From: Beverwykella pulmonaria
Taxonomy: Eukaryota > Ascomycota > Dothideomycetes > Pleosporales > Melanommataceae
Assembly (NCBI GenBank): GCA_001599595.1
Contig: BCHH01000020.1
Span: forward strand, 296,060-360,059
DNA: 64,000 nucleotides
Direction: 5' to 3'
Program-made: the position numbers and the translations under genes
Notes under the pieces: generated by a model
What the model was told of the DNA's origin: nothing
Databases searched by the model: none
What the model saw: only the letters and a program-made list of their open reading frames with translations
Shown here: positions 46,859 through 59,534 of the stretch, piece after piece
Numbering within the stretch: position 1 is the stretch's first letter
How the letters are laid out: every line of letters begins with the position of its first letter

Positions 46859-49468
46859 ATGTCGTTCTTTGGCTTTGACGCCACCCTCCCCAAGGACCGG
46901 GGCCACGCTGCGAGTGCTCCTGGCTTTGGCCAGGCGCGAGACGCCTTTGCCGGCCTCGGCGGGGCAGCCGGTGCTGGCGATGACGATTTGTACGTCGCAC
47001 TGCGAGGGGGCTGCGGAGAATGCTGCTAATTTCCCCTGTGCAGCATTGACTTTGAGGACACCTACGATGGCCTAGGCGACCAGCTAGACGAGACCGACGA
47101 TGCCTTCAACGACGATACCTTTGGCGGGGGCCCCGCGTCCCAGCAAACCATCGGCAAAGACTTTGACTTCGCCGGCCAGACCTCCCAAATCGCAAACACC
47201 CTGCAGGAGGAACAGATGCTTTTCCAAGCTCGACAGCCCCCTCAGCAGCAGCCGAAACCTCATGCCCCGCAAGCCTCGAAGCCCGCCAGGACGGGCTATG
47301 AGAGCTACCATGACCCTAACTACATCCCTCAATTGGAGGCGCGCGCGGACATTTGGGGGCTCAAACCTAAGCAGCCTGCTCCCGCAAGGCAGCACGAGAG
47401 CCAAGCTCCACCTGCTGCCGCACCCGCGAGGAAAATGATGAGTTTGGAGGAGGTCGAGGCCATGATGCGCTCGCAGAGCTTCAACGAGTCGCCCGCGGCT
47501 CCCCAAGTGCAGCACGTTCAGTCTCAGCCCCAGCCCACTCCGGCTCATTCCCAGCACCCAATGCAACAAGGCCAACCTCATTACCAGGGCCAGTTTGCGC
47601 CGCAGATTCTGCAGCGACCGCAACAGCACCCGCCGCCCCAGGCTCCCGCTTCCAGACAGCAGCAAGTCCATGCTGAGCTCCCTGGCCATGCCGTGCACCC
47701 GCAACAACCACAGCATCCTACCATTCTCCAACGACAGAGACCGCAGCCCAACGACCAAGCCGGCCCGCAACATAGGCATGCACCGCCGCAGGCTCCGCTG
47801 CAAAGGCCCCCTTCCCAGCCCAGGCAGATTCTCCAGAACCCAAATCGTCTCTCGGGCCATGGTCAGCCAGTGCAGCCGGCCCAGCCAGGTCCACGTGGAC
47901 ATAACCGGGGCCCATCTTTCCCCGGAATGGTCATCACCCACCCGGAACAGCTTCTTACTCTTTCAGAGGAACAACGTGCCTCGTTTCTAGAGGAGGATGC
48001 CAAACGTGCTAAGCGCAACCACAAGATTGCCCTTCTTTCCAAGGACAATGGCTTGATGACCCCTCAGGACAAGAATTTCATCACACGGATCCAATTGCAG
48101 CAGCTCATGTCCGCGGCGGGTAGTCTCGAGGGAAATGGTTCCGAAGCTGCGCTTGCCGAAGACTTCTACTATCAAGTATTCACTCAAATTCGCGGTGCTC
48201 CGAGACAAAGTCCGCACCAGCCGGCGAGTCAATTTGCCCAAACGTACCTCTTCCAAACCAACAGCAGGTATGGACCTCGTAGACAAGGCCGAGGCGGAGA
48301 CAATCATATGCAGCGCATGGAGCAGCAGGTTCAGCGAGCCGTCGAAGCAGCGAAGGCCAAGCCGAAGGGGAAACAGCTCGTAATTGAGGGCAGTCTAGGA
48401 AAGATCGCGTTCAGTAACGCAAAGACGCCTAGACCACTCTTAAACATCAAGCGGCCGGAGACTGGGGACAAACACCCCAAGCTTCACAAGTCGTCTGTTG
48501 CAGATCGTAAAGAGACTTTGCGCAACATTGAGTCTGTGTATATGACCTTGATGCACATGGAGGACCATGAGAGATCTCTACCCCCTCCGATTAATGAAGA
48601 CAGCAAACCTGAAGCAATCCAGGCACACATGGAGTGGCGCACCAAGGTGGAAGCTCTGCACAAGAGCCTTTGGCAGAACACCAAGATTATGGAGCCAATC
48701 AACCCCCAGTACGTGTTACCGTCCCATGTGTATACCTCAAACTTACGAAGTAGCTCTCTCACTCCGCATCCGTTCATCTCCATCTTGTCCCATGCAAAAG
48801 GCAAGAAGGTCATTCCCCGCCTTTTCCGCCACATCGATGAGCAGGAGCGCATCACTGTGGTAACAATGATTGTTGTTCACCTCGACAGTCTCTCAGTTGT
48901 TTCGCACGCGATTGCATCACCGGACGAGCCATTGACTCCGGCGATTCGCGAGGAAGTAGAACTCTTCTCGCATGCCGTCATGCCGCCTCTCTTCGCTCAC
49001 ATTTCTGAGTCGCCGCTCAACATCATCATTGGGCTGCTTGGCCTCATTCTCGACCGAACAAACCTGCATGTCGTTGCACGCAGCAAAATTGGCATGTCTC
49101 TGCTCACCATTTTGATCTCCCGCGCCGAGCTTCTGAAACAATCCGCCCCAGAGATTGTCGCCGCAGACTGGGAGCAATGGACCGATCTCTACAACCGTCT
49201 ATTCGAAACCGTCGAGCCCGTTTTGCCCTTGATCTTCCCAGGTACGGCCAACGATACAGACGACATGTACGTATGGCAGTTCCTGGCCGCCATGGGTGTT
49301 GGTGCTAGCCCAGAACAACAGCAGAGGCTGGTCATTGGTGTCAAGGATCGCGTCATGGAGACTGTGACCGTGAGCAAGGCGTTACCCGCAGAGATGGCAG
49401 GAGCAAGATTGGCAAACGTAAATCTCTTCATGAGGGCCATCGGGTTGGATGTTGAGCTGCTGGGATGA
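46859..49468 (+). CDS. PAT1: PAT1 mRNA-decay and translation-repression factor
   Basis: Scaffold of cytoplasmic P-bodies that links deadenylated mRNA and the Lsm1-7 ring to decapping. Exons 46859-46989 and 47044-49468 give 851 aa. The N-terminus is MSFFGFDATLP, with an FGFD-type motif conserved in fungi that likely binds the Dhh1 helicase. A long Gln/Pro/Ala-rich disordered region covers about 70-290, including MMSLEEVEAMMRS. The middle holds HPEQLLTLSEEQRASF and MTPQDKNFITRIQLQQLMS. The C-terminal alpha-helical Pat1 domain (about 470 to the end) includes ALHKSLWQNTKI, VIPRLFRHIDEQERITVVTM and the closing helices. The glutamine-rich tract may favour condensate formation. Length is close to yeast Pat1 (about 800). 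Confidence 0.93.
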
Positions 49469-50301
49469 AGCACTGATGATGGAAATTTGAGTCAGCATAC
49501 CTGAACGAGCGTCACCCAAATCAAATGAGGTTTAGCCCGAAGCGTGCAGAGGAGTGTGTAGGTCATGTTGAAGGCCGCTGTCGATCCCCAAGCGGGCTAT
49601 CACAGCGACCTTCGCAGTCAGGCTGCACAACTGGAACGAGAGTGAGAAGATTCGGTAAGTCATGGATCAAAGCAACGTGTAACAGTAGGAGGCTGTTGGT
49701 GAAGGTGAATTTAATGACCCTGCCATTCTCATATTTATGGAAGAGACACTAGCAGGCGAGAATTGACGAGGTTACTTTTGCATTACTAAGGTTCAGATTT
49801 CAGATTTCAATACTAAAAGCATTCGGTTTGATGTTGATTCCAATGGTGATTAGGTGTGTATGTACCTACATGCGTGAGTGCCACAATGGCATGAATCGAG
49901 CGTCATCACTTACTGTACCTGAAAACGCAGTAGGATGATCGTGTTTGGTAGATATTGGAGAAAAGGCCGATGTTCAGTCGATGAGACCAATTCCAAGTGC
50001 GCCATGACGCCTTAGGTAGAAAGTACTACCTACTAGACCCTTGCAAATACTCTTGTATCTCAGACGCATATGAATCTGGTCTGCATGCACTCAGCCTTCG
50101 GACATTTAGAGACAGATATCACGTACTCAAGCGCAGCGGTCGACTCTAATCAAATTCAGAGAATACGCCTTGCTGTGTCTTAGATCTCACCACACCACGG
50201 CTTCCGAATACAAGCGATGTTGCATCCTCTCACAACACGTCAGTTCCATTCTCTATCAAGTCTACCCACCCAGACTTGTCCATCAACCTGAAGACTGTAC
50301 A
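49469..50301. other. Intergenic at the start of the degraded region
   Basis: 3' flank of PAT1 and AT-rich DNA. From here rightward recognisable genes are mostly broken. No gene seen. Confidence 0.4.
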
Positions 50302-51666
50302 ATGAACGACTTGCCACCAGAACTGATCGATCAAATCATCAAAAAGCTGGAGAACGAAGCCAATCTTGCTCATAATGGTTCCAGCAAAATTCAGCTCACA
50401 ATCCTTTACGCCGATATGATGGGTCGATCCGTCGTTCTACCGACACCACGTAAGCTCAGTGTGGCGCGTCCATCTTCTACGTCCTAAGAATCTCCCTGAT
50501 TTATGTTTTATTTATGGTCCAAGTATCTGTGATCCCATAGTATCCACTAGGATAGATAGGGGTCGTTGTACAATATCTCGTCTAGACTGGCACATACTCA
50601 TCGACGTGGCAAGAAGACTGCCTAACCTGGAGTATCTGGGAAGTTGATTTGGGATAGAGGCATGGAGACTTCCTGATGCAGATCTTGCGCGGAGGCACTT
50701 TGAGAAAGATTTTGAGGGTTGTGCAAGAGACTCAAGAGTTGGGATTGCGAAGGCACGGCATTGCGTAATGTGCAGCTTGATTTTCTCAACGATCTAGGGG
50801 AGTACTTGCACGTGGAAGAAGGGGGAGGACCAAACCTTGTTAGTCCGGCGACTTACAATCTTTTCAGCAGCATTTTACGAACCTTAGCTTCAAATCTTCG
50901 GCGTTTAAACTTGCGCCTCAAAACCGATTCAACTCTCTTCTGACCAACCCAAGACGGTGTATCCTTCCCTAATCTTGAATTTCTGCATATTATGTTCCAT
51001 TCGGTGACGCCCTCAGGGTCATGGCACTTCCGCAGTGTTGATGGAAACGGATGGGATGATGTAGGATATCAAGCTACCGACAATATGTATCCGCCACTCG
51101 ACTCCAGCGATCATCGCGACGCGAACTGGCATTTCGAGGACATCCTGGGCGCTATAGATTCTCCCGTTTACTTCCGTCAAGTCCCGAATGAGGAGATGAT
51201 ACATCCATTCCTCGAAGCATTCGCCAAAGCGGCCAGTAACATGCATTCACTATGAGCTTTCTCACTCTGGTTACTAAGTGCTCATGGAGCCGCGTGGGGT
51301 ATCGCTTATGCCAAGCCTAGAGAACATGCTACTCTTTACTCTCTGTCGGTAGAATTCAGCTTCTCTCGCCAGCTGTGGTGGAAAGTCGGGCACTGGGGTA
51401 GTCCCTCTGCACACAAGCTATTTCAAGACATTAGCCGTGTAGAACATGGCGAGGAGCAGCTCGAACATTGGAACGATGGGGCAGGTGACGGCGCATGGAC
51501 GGATCAGGAAACATTTACAGAGCTTTTAGCTTCCTTTCCAACCTCTGGGGATGTTTATCCTGCGTGGATCCGGCGTATAGGACGGACGAACAGGACGCCA
51601 GGGAAACTACGCGCTTGCACTTTTAGACAGCAATCAAACAACGCAAAGCAGATATGTGCAAGATGA
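50302..51666 (+). pseudogene. F-box protein pseudogene (copy 1)
   Basis: Starts with an F-box-like MNDLPPELIDQIIKKLENEAN. Downstream pieces in changing frames hold HILIDVARRLPNLEYLG (50579-50647), RNVQLDFLNDLGEYLHVEEG and the leucine-rich ILRTLASNLRRLNLRLKT (50719-50943). A longer C-terminal frame runs from 50992 (SVTPSGSWHFRSVDGNGWDD) to 51666. That last frame is crossed by a single TGA at 51253-51255 and then stays open for 137 codons (AWGIAYAKPREHATLYS, FSRQLWWKVGHWG), so one nonsense change explains it. F-box proteins are substrate adaptors of SCF ubiquitin ligases. The same family occurs inverted at 59.5-61.1 kb. The frame breaks make a working product unlikely, though unnoticed introns could account for some of them. 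Confidence 0.65.
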
Positions 51667-53430
51667 CGACGCCGGCTCAGCAATGAAAATTACTTCAGAC
51701 ATCTTCAATTACGTAAAATAAAGTTGTATCGAGAGCCATTGCTTCGATTCCATTGCACCGTGCAGACAGTATGGCCTTCAAGGATCACTCTTCATGTGAT
51801 AGGGTCAGCGCACGGGCCAAATTACAGTAAAGCGGCAAGATGCTAAGCGAGCCTCTATTTCCTAATGTAATTCCACTCTTACAGTTTGGAGACGGAGCCT
51901 CGAGTCAGAGGTAGGAATGGGTCTAGCTGTTAGAACAGGACCAAAACCAGGACTAGAAGCCGGGTATTATAAGAGAGTGGATCGCGGGGACTAGAGCCAG
52001 GTATACCAAAGAATTGTATTTGATGAAGAGTTATCTACTGCTACAGGGGTCAGCATTTTATTGGGGGTTGTTTGGCCGCTTAGCGTTGCTCAGGGTGGCT
52101 GCGGCGACGCGCGGGGCGCGTAGTCGCGTGACGAGGTTTGCACCGAGATTCCATCGAGGCCAGGTTTTAGTGCTCCGCCCCTTACATACTAAAGCACCTT
52201 GCCATAGCATGTGGGATGCTTGCCACCTTACTCCTGCCACCTCTGCAGCAGCAGCAAATAGATTTAGTAGCCTATCTAGCATTAACCTGCCCATACATTT
52301 AGTCTAATAGGTATTTGTGACAATATTATACATCACCAGCCTCGAAAGGCTCGCGGGCGGGTGATGGGCCAGCCACGGGTTCTAGACAAGACCACGCGAC
52401 TACGCAGGAGTGTATAGCCTCCTCAACGTTCCTGAGTCAACCTCAAGGATTCGTCTCAGTACAATCGTATACCTACGTTCAAGTTCCCTCCTTACGAAAC
52501 CCCTCACACCTAGAGATATATTGCTTGCGCTTTTCTATGGTGCTTAGAAGAGGCATCGTGATATGACCAGAATAAATTATAACTTAATAAGGCTTGTAAG
52601 ATGGCAACGCGTGAAGAGGAGCGTTTTGTCGACTGTGAGAGGTACCCAAGATTATTCTAGGTGTTAAATCATAGAGGATAGCATCTGTGCGAAGTTTTAA
52701 GTAGATTGCTAACTACTAGCGCAGATAACAGCATTTTTCGTATTTATCTCCAAGCAAAAGAGTCTCCCAGACGTGGCAACGAACACGACGCCCCAGATCT
52801 TCATAGGATCCCATATAACTATCGTAAACGGATAGTACGGCAACCTTAGACGCCGTTCAATATACTAAATAGGTGCTCTGTACGTACTTACTGTGGTGGA
52901 GTAAAGGAATGTTATAGGAAAATTGGAGTAGGGGGGTAAAGGCAACTTGCAGCCTTGCGATGTCCGAAGCAGCAATGCTCTGAAGGGACAACAATTAAAT
53001 CTCATGCCGCGTTTACGACGAAGATGAGGGTTGGTAGTGGTCTGTTGCAATTTCGTTGTATCTAGCTACCAAAGGAAAAGATATATATATAGGTTCATAA
53101 GAATAGAAAAGTCGTTCGTGGTCTCGTTATTTGTGGGTGCGGGTGTGTTCGTGGGCGTTCAGTTCAGTCTTCTTCGTGTTTTGTCCTCTCGAGTCTTTTT
53201 TTTTCTCTTTTCTTCTCTCAATTTTACTCCCTCTTGAGACCCTTAGTCATCCTTCCAAGAAAACGTGCATCCAAACCAAGAGCCACTGTTCAATAGGGTT
53301 CGAACGAAAGACTCTGCTGCAACCCCTGGGAGGAACTCTCCGCTACGGCGCATTACGCTCAATATCGTGTGTACTACAGTACGGTTAGGTGTACGTACTG
53401 TTGGACACACTTCTCCCAACTTAGATATGG
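51667..53430. other. AT-rich region, possible transposon debris
   Basis: About 1.8 kb without a gene. Around 53075-53090 a TATATATATAGG box is followed by a T/C-rich stretch ending near 53270, an arrangement resembling a retrotransposon long terminal repeat, but I could not define its ends or a second copy. A GC-rich patch (52090-52160) contains GCGCGGGGCGCG. Confidence 0.35.
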
Positions 53431-54588
53431 TTAATCGCTGAGTAAAGGACCCGGGGCACTGTTGTCGAGTTTTTTGGTGTCCTTTTTCTTCAGGAATGAC
53501 ACGTCTCGCAGCCGAGCGGCTTGGATCTTCCAGACCGGCGTAGCAAGAACAATGAGTTGTGGTCCAAATCCTGTTAGAACACTACAGACGTGTTCTTTTG
53601 ATGCGTTGAGGCAGGTCTTCAAAGCCTCGTCATTACTGAATGTGGCGGCCTCCCACCGAGTCTTCCATTTACGGATAGCCGATAAGGTTTTATCATCTCG
53701 CGGGCGCACTTTTGTTGCCACCATATAGAAGGACGAACGGATAGCGTGTTTCTGTTTGGGTTTAAAAAGGCACACATCGGAGAAAGATGTGAAGGTGTTG
53801 ATTATATCCATGGTGCCCCATGCCTCGGGTTTGTGCAAAAGAATGACAAGCGATCCGCCTTCGCGGACGCGCTGGAGCGCTATAACTAACTGGCTGATCG
53901 TAAGACGGAGCCGCTCTCGAGACTCGCGATACTCCGCACGAAGATGCGTGCGTAGCACCGCAGCGCCACAGAAGATAAGGTCAAATTTTTCGTTGACGAA
54001 TGGCCTATTTGAGGAAAAGTTCGCTGAGTCTGCATGTGTAACAGGTATGGATGCCATTGGGGTCCCCATCTCGTTCGCGAGCATTGTGACGTCAAGGAAT
54101 TCTATATGAACTCTTTTGTCAGATCTCCAATGCGGTAGCATGACTTTGAGACCTCCTCTCTCTAAAGGTAGGGTGATACCTCGAACCGTGGCTGTAGGGT
54201 GTCTTTTGAGGACGGCTGAGGTGAATCCGCCTGGCGCCATACCAATGTCTAAAACTCGGGGAGCCGCGAATCTGCCAGCTTCCGCAAGAACCGATGTTGC
54301 CTTGTCTAATTCATTGCTTATTTGGCAAGTCATGGTGAAAAAGCTTTGCGCCTGTTCTTCATTGGCATTATCGGCAATTTTGCGCCGGTTCTGAAAATAA
54401 CGGTCGCCTTCAGTGGTTTGCCATCCCTAAAAGAGCGTGACTAAAGATTAGCGTGTTGCGGGTCTGGGGTAGAATACCTTTGCGCGTAGTTCCGCAAGTT
54501 CTTTAAAGTCTTCGCTCCTTTCCAAGAGATATTTCGTGATTATGGCTGACACGGAGGTGTCGTCGGGCGATAAATTGCTCTCCATCAT
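53431..54588 (-). CDS. FtsJ-like SAM-dependent methyltransferase
   Basis: Exons 54588-54478 and 54426-53431 give 368 aa. The first exon reads MMESNLSPDD and continues as a charged helical lead. The second carries the Rossmann SAM-binding motif VLDIGMAPGGFTSAVLKRHP, then acidic loop IEFLDVTMLA, DLIFCGAAVLRTH, the core strand GGSLVILLHKPEAWGTMD, and SSFYMVATKVRP. This is the layout of FtsJ/RrmJ 2'-O-ribose methyltransferases as seen in a fungal group of unknown target. Whether the catalytic Lys-Asp-Lys-Glu set is complete is uncertain, and the Asp of the first pair is not obvious. It is one of the few intact genes in the degraded right part of the window. Its low-consensus donor (AAG|GTATTC) is the weakest point of the model. 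Confidence 0.8.
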
Positions 54589-54985
54589 CAACCCAGCCGG
54601 AGAGGAAGCAGAGTCGGGTGGATATATCGAGGCGGAGTCGAAGGACCAAGAAGGTCCGATGCTGCTGTGGTAAATGGTAGAGAGTGAGTAGGAGGTGGAA
54701 GTACAATAGCGGAAACTGAACGCTACTGTACAGGAAGGGCGTTGAATGGTTTAGTCCTTAGCTGCTATGCAGACTACCCCGTGAGATTTCTGGTGTTTGC
54801 GCAGGCCAAAGGTCAACTTTGCTTACCCCGCTCGAACCGGTCAACAGAGACCTACATGTCTGTGAGTTGCCATGTTGCGAACCAATCAATTACTTGTGGG
54901 GTTGGAAGGTTCAGCAACAAGAATATTAGTTTTTAACCATAACTCTTCCGACTTTGGCCTTTGCATATTATTATAATAGGATATC

Positions 54986-55560
54986 ATGCATTATGGAAAT
55001 CTTGCCCAGAGCTTCAAATCTCTCCACTTAGGTTCAGCTGCAGAGTTATGCGAACCCACTTTGACTGATAAACTGTCTCATGTTCTCTTCAATCCTACTG
55101 GCGAGAAGGAATGGCTCAACAACACGTTCGACAAGGTCCCACAGTACCTATTCCGTGTGTTTTCGCCAAAATCTGATGGTGAAAGTACCTCGGAGTGAAT
55201 GAAGTCTATCGATGCTACAGAAGGTCGAACCCACGACGTCCTGGCGAGAGCTGACGGCGATGTGGCTCTCATAATGAACAAATACGTGTTAGGAGAACAG
55301 TGAGACAAAGAGAAGTTCAAGATATGGCCTTACTCCTGCACTGTCTCTTGAGACGTAATATTCAATACGAGACACTATGGGCAGCGCGCGACCTTCCACG
55401 ACAAGATCAATTCAGTGGATAATGTTGGAAAGTGAAATGGGTAGAGAATGTCATCGAATTGCGACAGGCTTTTGGTAATGTCGGCTCGTGGGTCACATGA
55501 TGAGTCACCTCTATGTTTGCTTTCACTATCTTGGCAGGCTCCTAGCGTGCTTAGCAAGAC
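54986..55560 (+). pseudogene. DUF7587-type protein, degraded
   Basis: A plus-strand frame opens with MHYGNLAQSF and contains FDKVPQYLFRVFSPKSDGES, the typical start of the fungal DUF7587 domain (VPRYLFRVFSPKS). A TGA follows at once, and the same frame continues with MKSIDATEG and HDVLARADGDVALIMNKYVLG before further stops. Later the sequence decays beyond recognition. The domain is of unknown function and common in rapidly evolving fungal loci. The family name is from memory. Confidence 0.55.
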
Positions 55561-56594
55561 TATAGATATTTCTTCGGTAGCACCTCAGCAGAAAATACAG
55601 TCAACATCAATCTCTCCATCAACTTCGTCACATCACGATAGGTGAGAACAGTACTGCATCTGGAACAATGCAGGCTGAAGTCCAGGCCGTAATTGCCATT
55701 GGAAGTTGCTTCGAAAGAGGTGGAGACTTCCAATATCAGCCAATCTCCTTGCCATGCGCCTTTGCCCGAATGACGATAGTGCAATACTACTCACTTTCCG
55801 CACGCATTTTAGTGGTCAGTAGCTTCTTCTCCTTCTTCCCTAGGGCCTGTAAGGACTCATAAAAGAACGATCGTGACAGATTATCTTTGTTCACCGTCGA
55901 GAACCAAAATAATTGGTTGCGTGGAGTTACCGGAGGTGGCAGTTTCAGAATATTGCGCGTGACATCTTCATTGATTATCAAGCCCATAAGGTGAATCCTT
56001 TGCTCGAGTCAATCGATAAAATAATCGGTAGGTCCAGCCTTTATCCTTTTCACTGCTCCAGTTTGATGACATCCTCACTTACCAGATATATCACAACGTT
56101 CTCTTAGGTCTGGTTATACCACAACAATATTCCCTATATGAATGCTATCTATACCATGCTATTGCTTTTCCAGCTTTAGCAAAAATGAAATCCTCTATGG
56201 CCTAATCCTATTGCGCCCATAGACCTTCTCTTAGACCTTCCCTCATACCTTGTTAAATGAGGAAAACCGAGGGAGCCTTGCATTGGGAATCCTAGCCTAT
56301 TGAGTATACTTAGACAAAGATCTTTCGTGCGTCGAAAGGGATCCTAATTGGCTCTTCGAGATACGGAAACAAAACATCTCAAATTTCTGAGTTATCTGGC
56401 TTGAAACAGGCCAGAAAATTAACGTACTGCAATGAATCAGGTGAGCCGGTCATCTGAATCAATCGTATGGCAAAAACCTTTGGAATGCATACATTGGCGT
56501 TCTATTAGTCCCTGAATAGGACTCTTTTGTATTTCTACGCCTGACCCTCAAATCTTAAGATCTATAGAGGACAAACTACGCGCTGTTGTAGAGC
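55561..56594. other. AT-rich, no gene
   Basis: About 1 kb of AT-rich sequence downstream of the HeLo-kinase remnant. Short frames only. Confidence 0.4.
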
Positions 56595-58432
56595 TCAACT
56601 GCCGGAAAGTCTCTTTGCCCCATTACCCAGTGCCAGACGCTCCAGCGGTACGACAACATTGTTGTAAAAGTCCAGCGCGGGACGCCAGTCTGCTTCCTGA
56701 GTCGCGGCCACAACGTTGTTAACCAGCACCTGCTGCACCTGGTTCTTCATCTTCTCGTCCGCGTATGTGAGACACCACCGCACCGCGTCACGATATGGCG
56801 TACCAACACGAAACGCCATCTCTCTTTCTACAAAGTAAAGCACGCGCTTCTGGAGCTCCTTCGCGTTGGTCTCGGTAAAATTATCCATTGTAGTCGAGAG
56901 CTGCGGCAAGTTCGACTTGGCATCGCTAGTTTTTTTGTTGTCTAGAAAAGATGTCAGCGGCATCCACCGAGCAATCTCGACAAGAACAAGCCCTAACGAG
57001 TACATGTCGTATTGAATGCGGTATGGGCCGGGGGCCTGGCCTTGGTAGAAGGGGTGTCGGTATATGGCACGGTTGATGTCTTTGGACCACGGCTTGCCTA
57101 AGCTGCGCTCCATACGTTGTCTAGAATACTCGAAGCCCGTTAGGAACGGAGAGGCAGCGTCGAGAGCATCAAGCCTCGTTTCGGAGTTTGAAACAGCATG
57201 TTGAGGGAACAGAATGTTTTCGCTGCGGATGCTCTTGTGGAGCCAGCTGCTATTGAACAGGCCAGAAACTGAACTGGCAAGACTGCCTGCAAGGATAATA
57301 CGGGCTTCCAGAGGAGGCTTGATGAGATTTTTGTCTGCAAAGAGATCTAAGAGTGAAATTGGCGCCTGTGAAGACAATGTCACCGGTATCATCGTGGGAT
57401 AATCAAAGGCCATCCACCAGCAGTGTCCTGGGCTATCGTGGATATACCCAATGCATCTGAGAGTCCGTAAGTCCCCTCGTTGGACGCGAAGCAGCAGCAC
57501 TATCCGCTCAATTCGGTCAGTTAGCAAGCTGAGCTCCCTTGAGATATATTGGCCGGATATGCTTTCCTCTCGAGCAGAATCGACACATCTGGAACTGATG
57601 CTCGCTGCGTAAGCATACGAGCGGTTGAAGTGCCCCGAAAGCCATCCAAGCAAGGAAACTCGGTGAGGGGCAAAGAGAATTCAGACTTGGCGAGTAATGT
57701 TTCCTTACTAGGCATCCTATCTGACAACTCAAGTCGCCCACAGAGGTTCTTAATAGGGACATCCTGGATCCCTGCCTGTGCTGCACTCCTGACTAGCTGT
57801 AGTGTTGCTGAATCTTCGATGCTGCCTACGATTACGGCATTGAGGCGTGCCCTATCCTCTGCTAGCTTCTTCTGCTGAGAGTCGTTGAGCAGCTGAGTTA
57901 GCTTGAGAACGTGAGTCTCGACCGCTTCTACGAGCTCTTGGAAGCGAATCTTGTCGCGAATGCCCCATCTTATCTTCTTCAGTGTCTAAATGCGATGGAC
58001 CCCTGGGGGAACCACGCTCTCATCGCCTTCCAGTGCAGAAGTCGTCTTAATTCCAGTGGCATGGAGAGCCTTGTTGAGATTAGAAAGAAATCTTTGTAGC
58101 TTCTTGGACTCGTCGACCTCGGCGCCATTATCAGCGAGCCCATAACGTGTCTTTAGCTGCTCTGCATCTTCGAACAACGCCGTGAGCTTCTTCAAAATGT
58201 GGTCGACGAGCTCGATAACAGGGAGCAGGCACTGGTCAAATACGTCTCCCGCTTTCTCGTAACCTGCATTGCAGCTCCACAGGTGGAAGCGAGCTTGCTC
58301 AATGTCGAGACGAAGGATGAGGTTGTTGACGTCGTCGGAGAAATGGAGTGCCGTCTTGAAGGTGGTCCACGCCTTGGCTGCAAGGGTGAAGGATAGGGTC
58401 GTGAGCGCGACGGGATCGACTGGCAAGACCAT
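56595..58432 (-). pseudogene. HeLo-domain and kinase-like protein with one nonsense codon and one frameshift
   Basis: Reads from the ATG at 58432 (MVLPVDPVALTTLSFTLAAK), a HeLo-type N-terminal helical domain as in HET-S-related cell-death and prion-like fungal proteins. The helical pieces FDQCLLPVIELVDHI and LADNGAEVDESKKL fit. A TAG at 57986-57988 interrupts the frame just before KKIRWGIRDKIRFQELVEAV, a stretch typical of HeLo proteins. The frame goes on to VPDVSILLERKAYP, the start of the kinase-like part, and ends at 57521. A shift of one base near 57521-57540 leads to the frame carrying TDRIERIVLLL, HDSPGHCWWMAF, WLHKSIRSENILF, YDMYSLGLVLVEIARW and the C-terminus at 56595. WLHKSIRSENILF replaces the HRD catalytic loop, so the kinase part is probably inactive. 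The two lesions could be real decay or missed introns; the first is best explained by C-to-T change of a CAG codon. Confidence 0.75.
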
Positions 58433-59534
58433 CGCGAAGAGCTTTGCAAACTCGGCGGTATCTCCATTCAGTTTGTGAAGTTAAAAACCTACGAAAGATA
58501 CGAATTGTTCGCAATTCTTATTTCTGCAGTTGACATCGGATATCCCGCTTTCCCTCGTACACCGCATGTGGGGGCTGTGCCATTGCGGGTTGCAGCGAGG
58601 CGCACCTCGAGTCTCGGCGAGACGCAGCCTTGTCAAACGAAGGCGGGCGATAGGATGACTGCGCTTGAAAGATAGCTAAAAGCAATACTGGGAGAGATAG
58701 CGCTCGTTCTCGATTGTACGACAGCAGTTTCTAGATGGCGTTTGGCGTGTCCAGTTGATGTCCCGTCCCCAACGGTCGTTTCCACACACGCATACGCACC
58801 ACACATTCTCTACTTTCCTTATCCCGCGTCCTGAGTACAGAGTTTTCTTTCTCATGAGGATTATGCATCATGTCGGAATACAGCTTTGCGTCGGCGTTCA
58901 GTTCAGCCCCTACACTATCTCCAAACCGACTTTGTATGGCCCGACCCATAAGCAACTTCGACAGACCACATGGGGAGATTTACAAACTCAATTCACGCCG
59001 TTTACAATTCCAATAGGCTACCAAAGATAATCCGTGACCTATATCAGTACATATGCAAATACGTATGCAACTAGCCTGATGACCTGTACATAGCATTATC
59101 GTAGAGCCAAACGTCGTACGTATAGCCAGCAGATTCTGTAAAGTCTTACCGTAAGTAAGGTTGTAATTGCGTGCGTGTATAGCCTGTTCAACTTTATTTT
59201 AGCATTGTAGAAGTATGAGCGATATTTATGTTTCCCGAAGGGCTACCGCAGGAGATTCATATTTTTTGGTGAATGTTCTTGTACTTATTTCTGTCATTTT
59301 TTTTCTTATATGACAACAATGCGCGCACAATATTCTTCCTTTCTAGAAGGGGATATATCGCAGTGACGTTCCTTTTTATATGTTCTCTCACATAAATGTT
59401 TGGGATGGAGGCGATAATCGCCCGTGCATATATTAAGCCATCGATGCATCCGGGGCTCTACAAAACATCCATGTAATTCAAAATTCTCTCAACCTTCCAG
59501 GCCTTCACTAGAGCGATCAGAGTTCCAATACTCA
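58433..59534. other. Intergenic, AT-rich
   Basis: Upstream of the HeLo-kinase remnant and end of the second F-box remnant. No gene seen. Confidence 0.4.

Noticed and set aside
47084..47941. 285-codon minus-strand frame opposite PAT1
   Set aside because: Mirror of the Gln/Pro-rich PAT1 segment, giving leucine- and arginine-rich nonsense.
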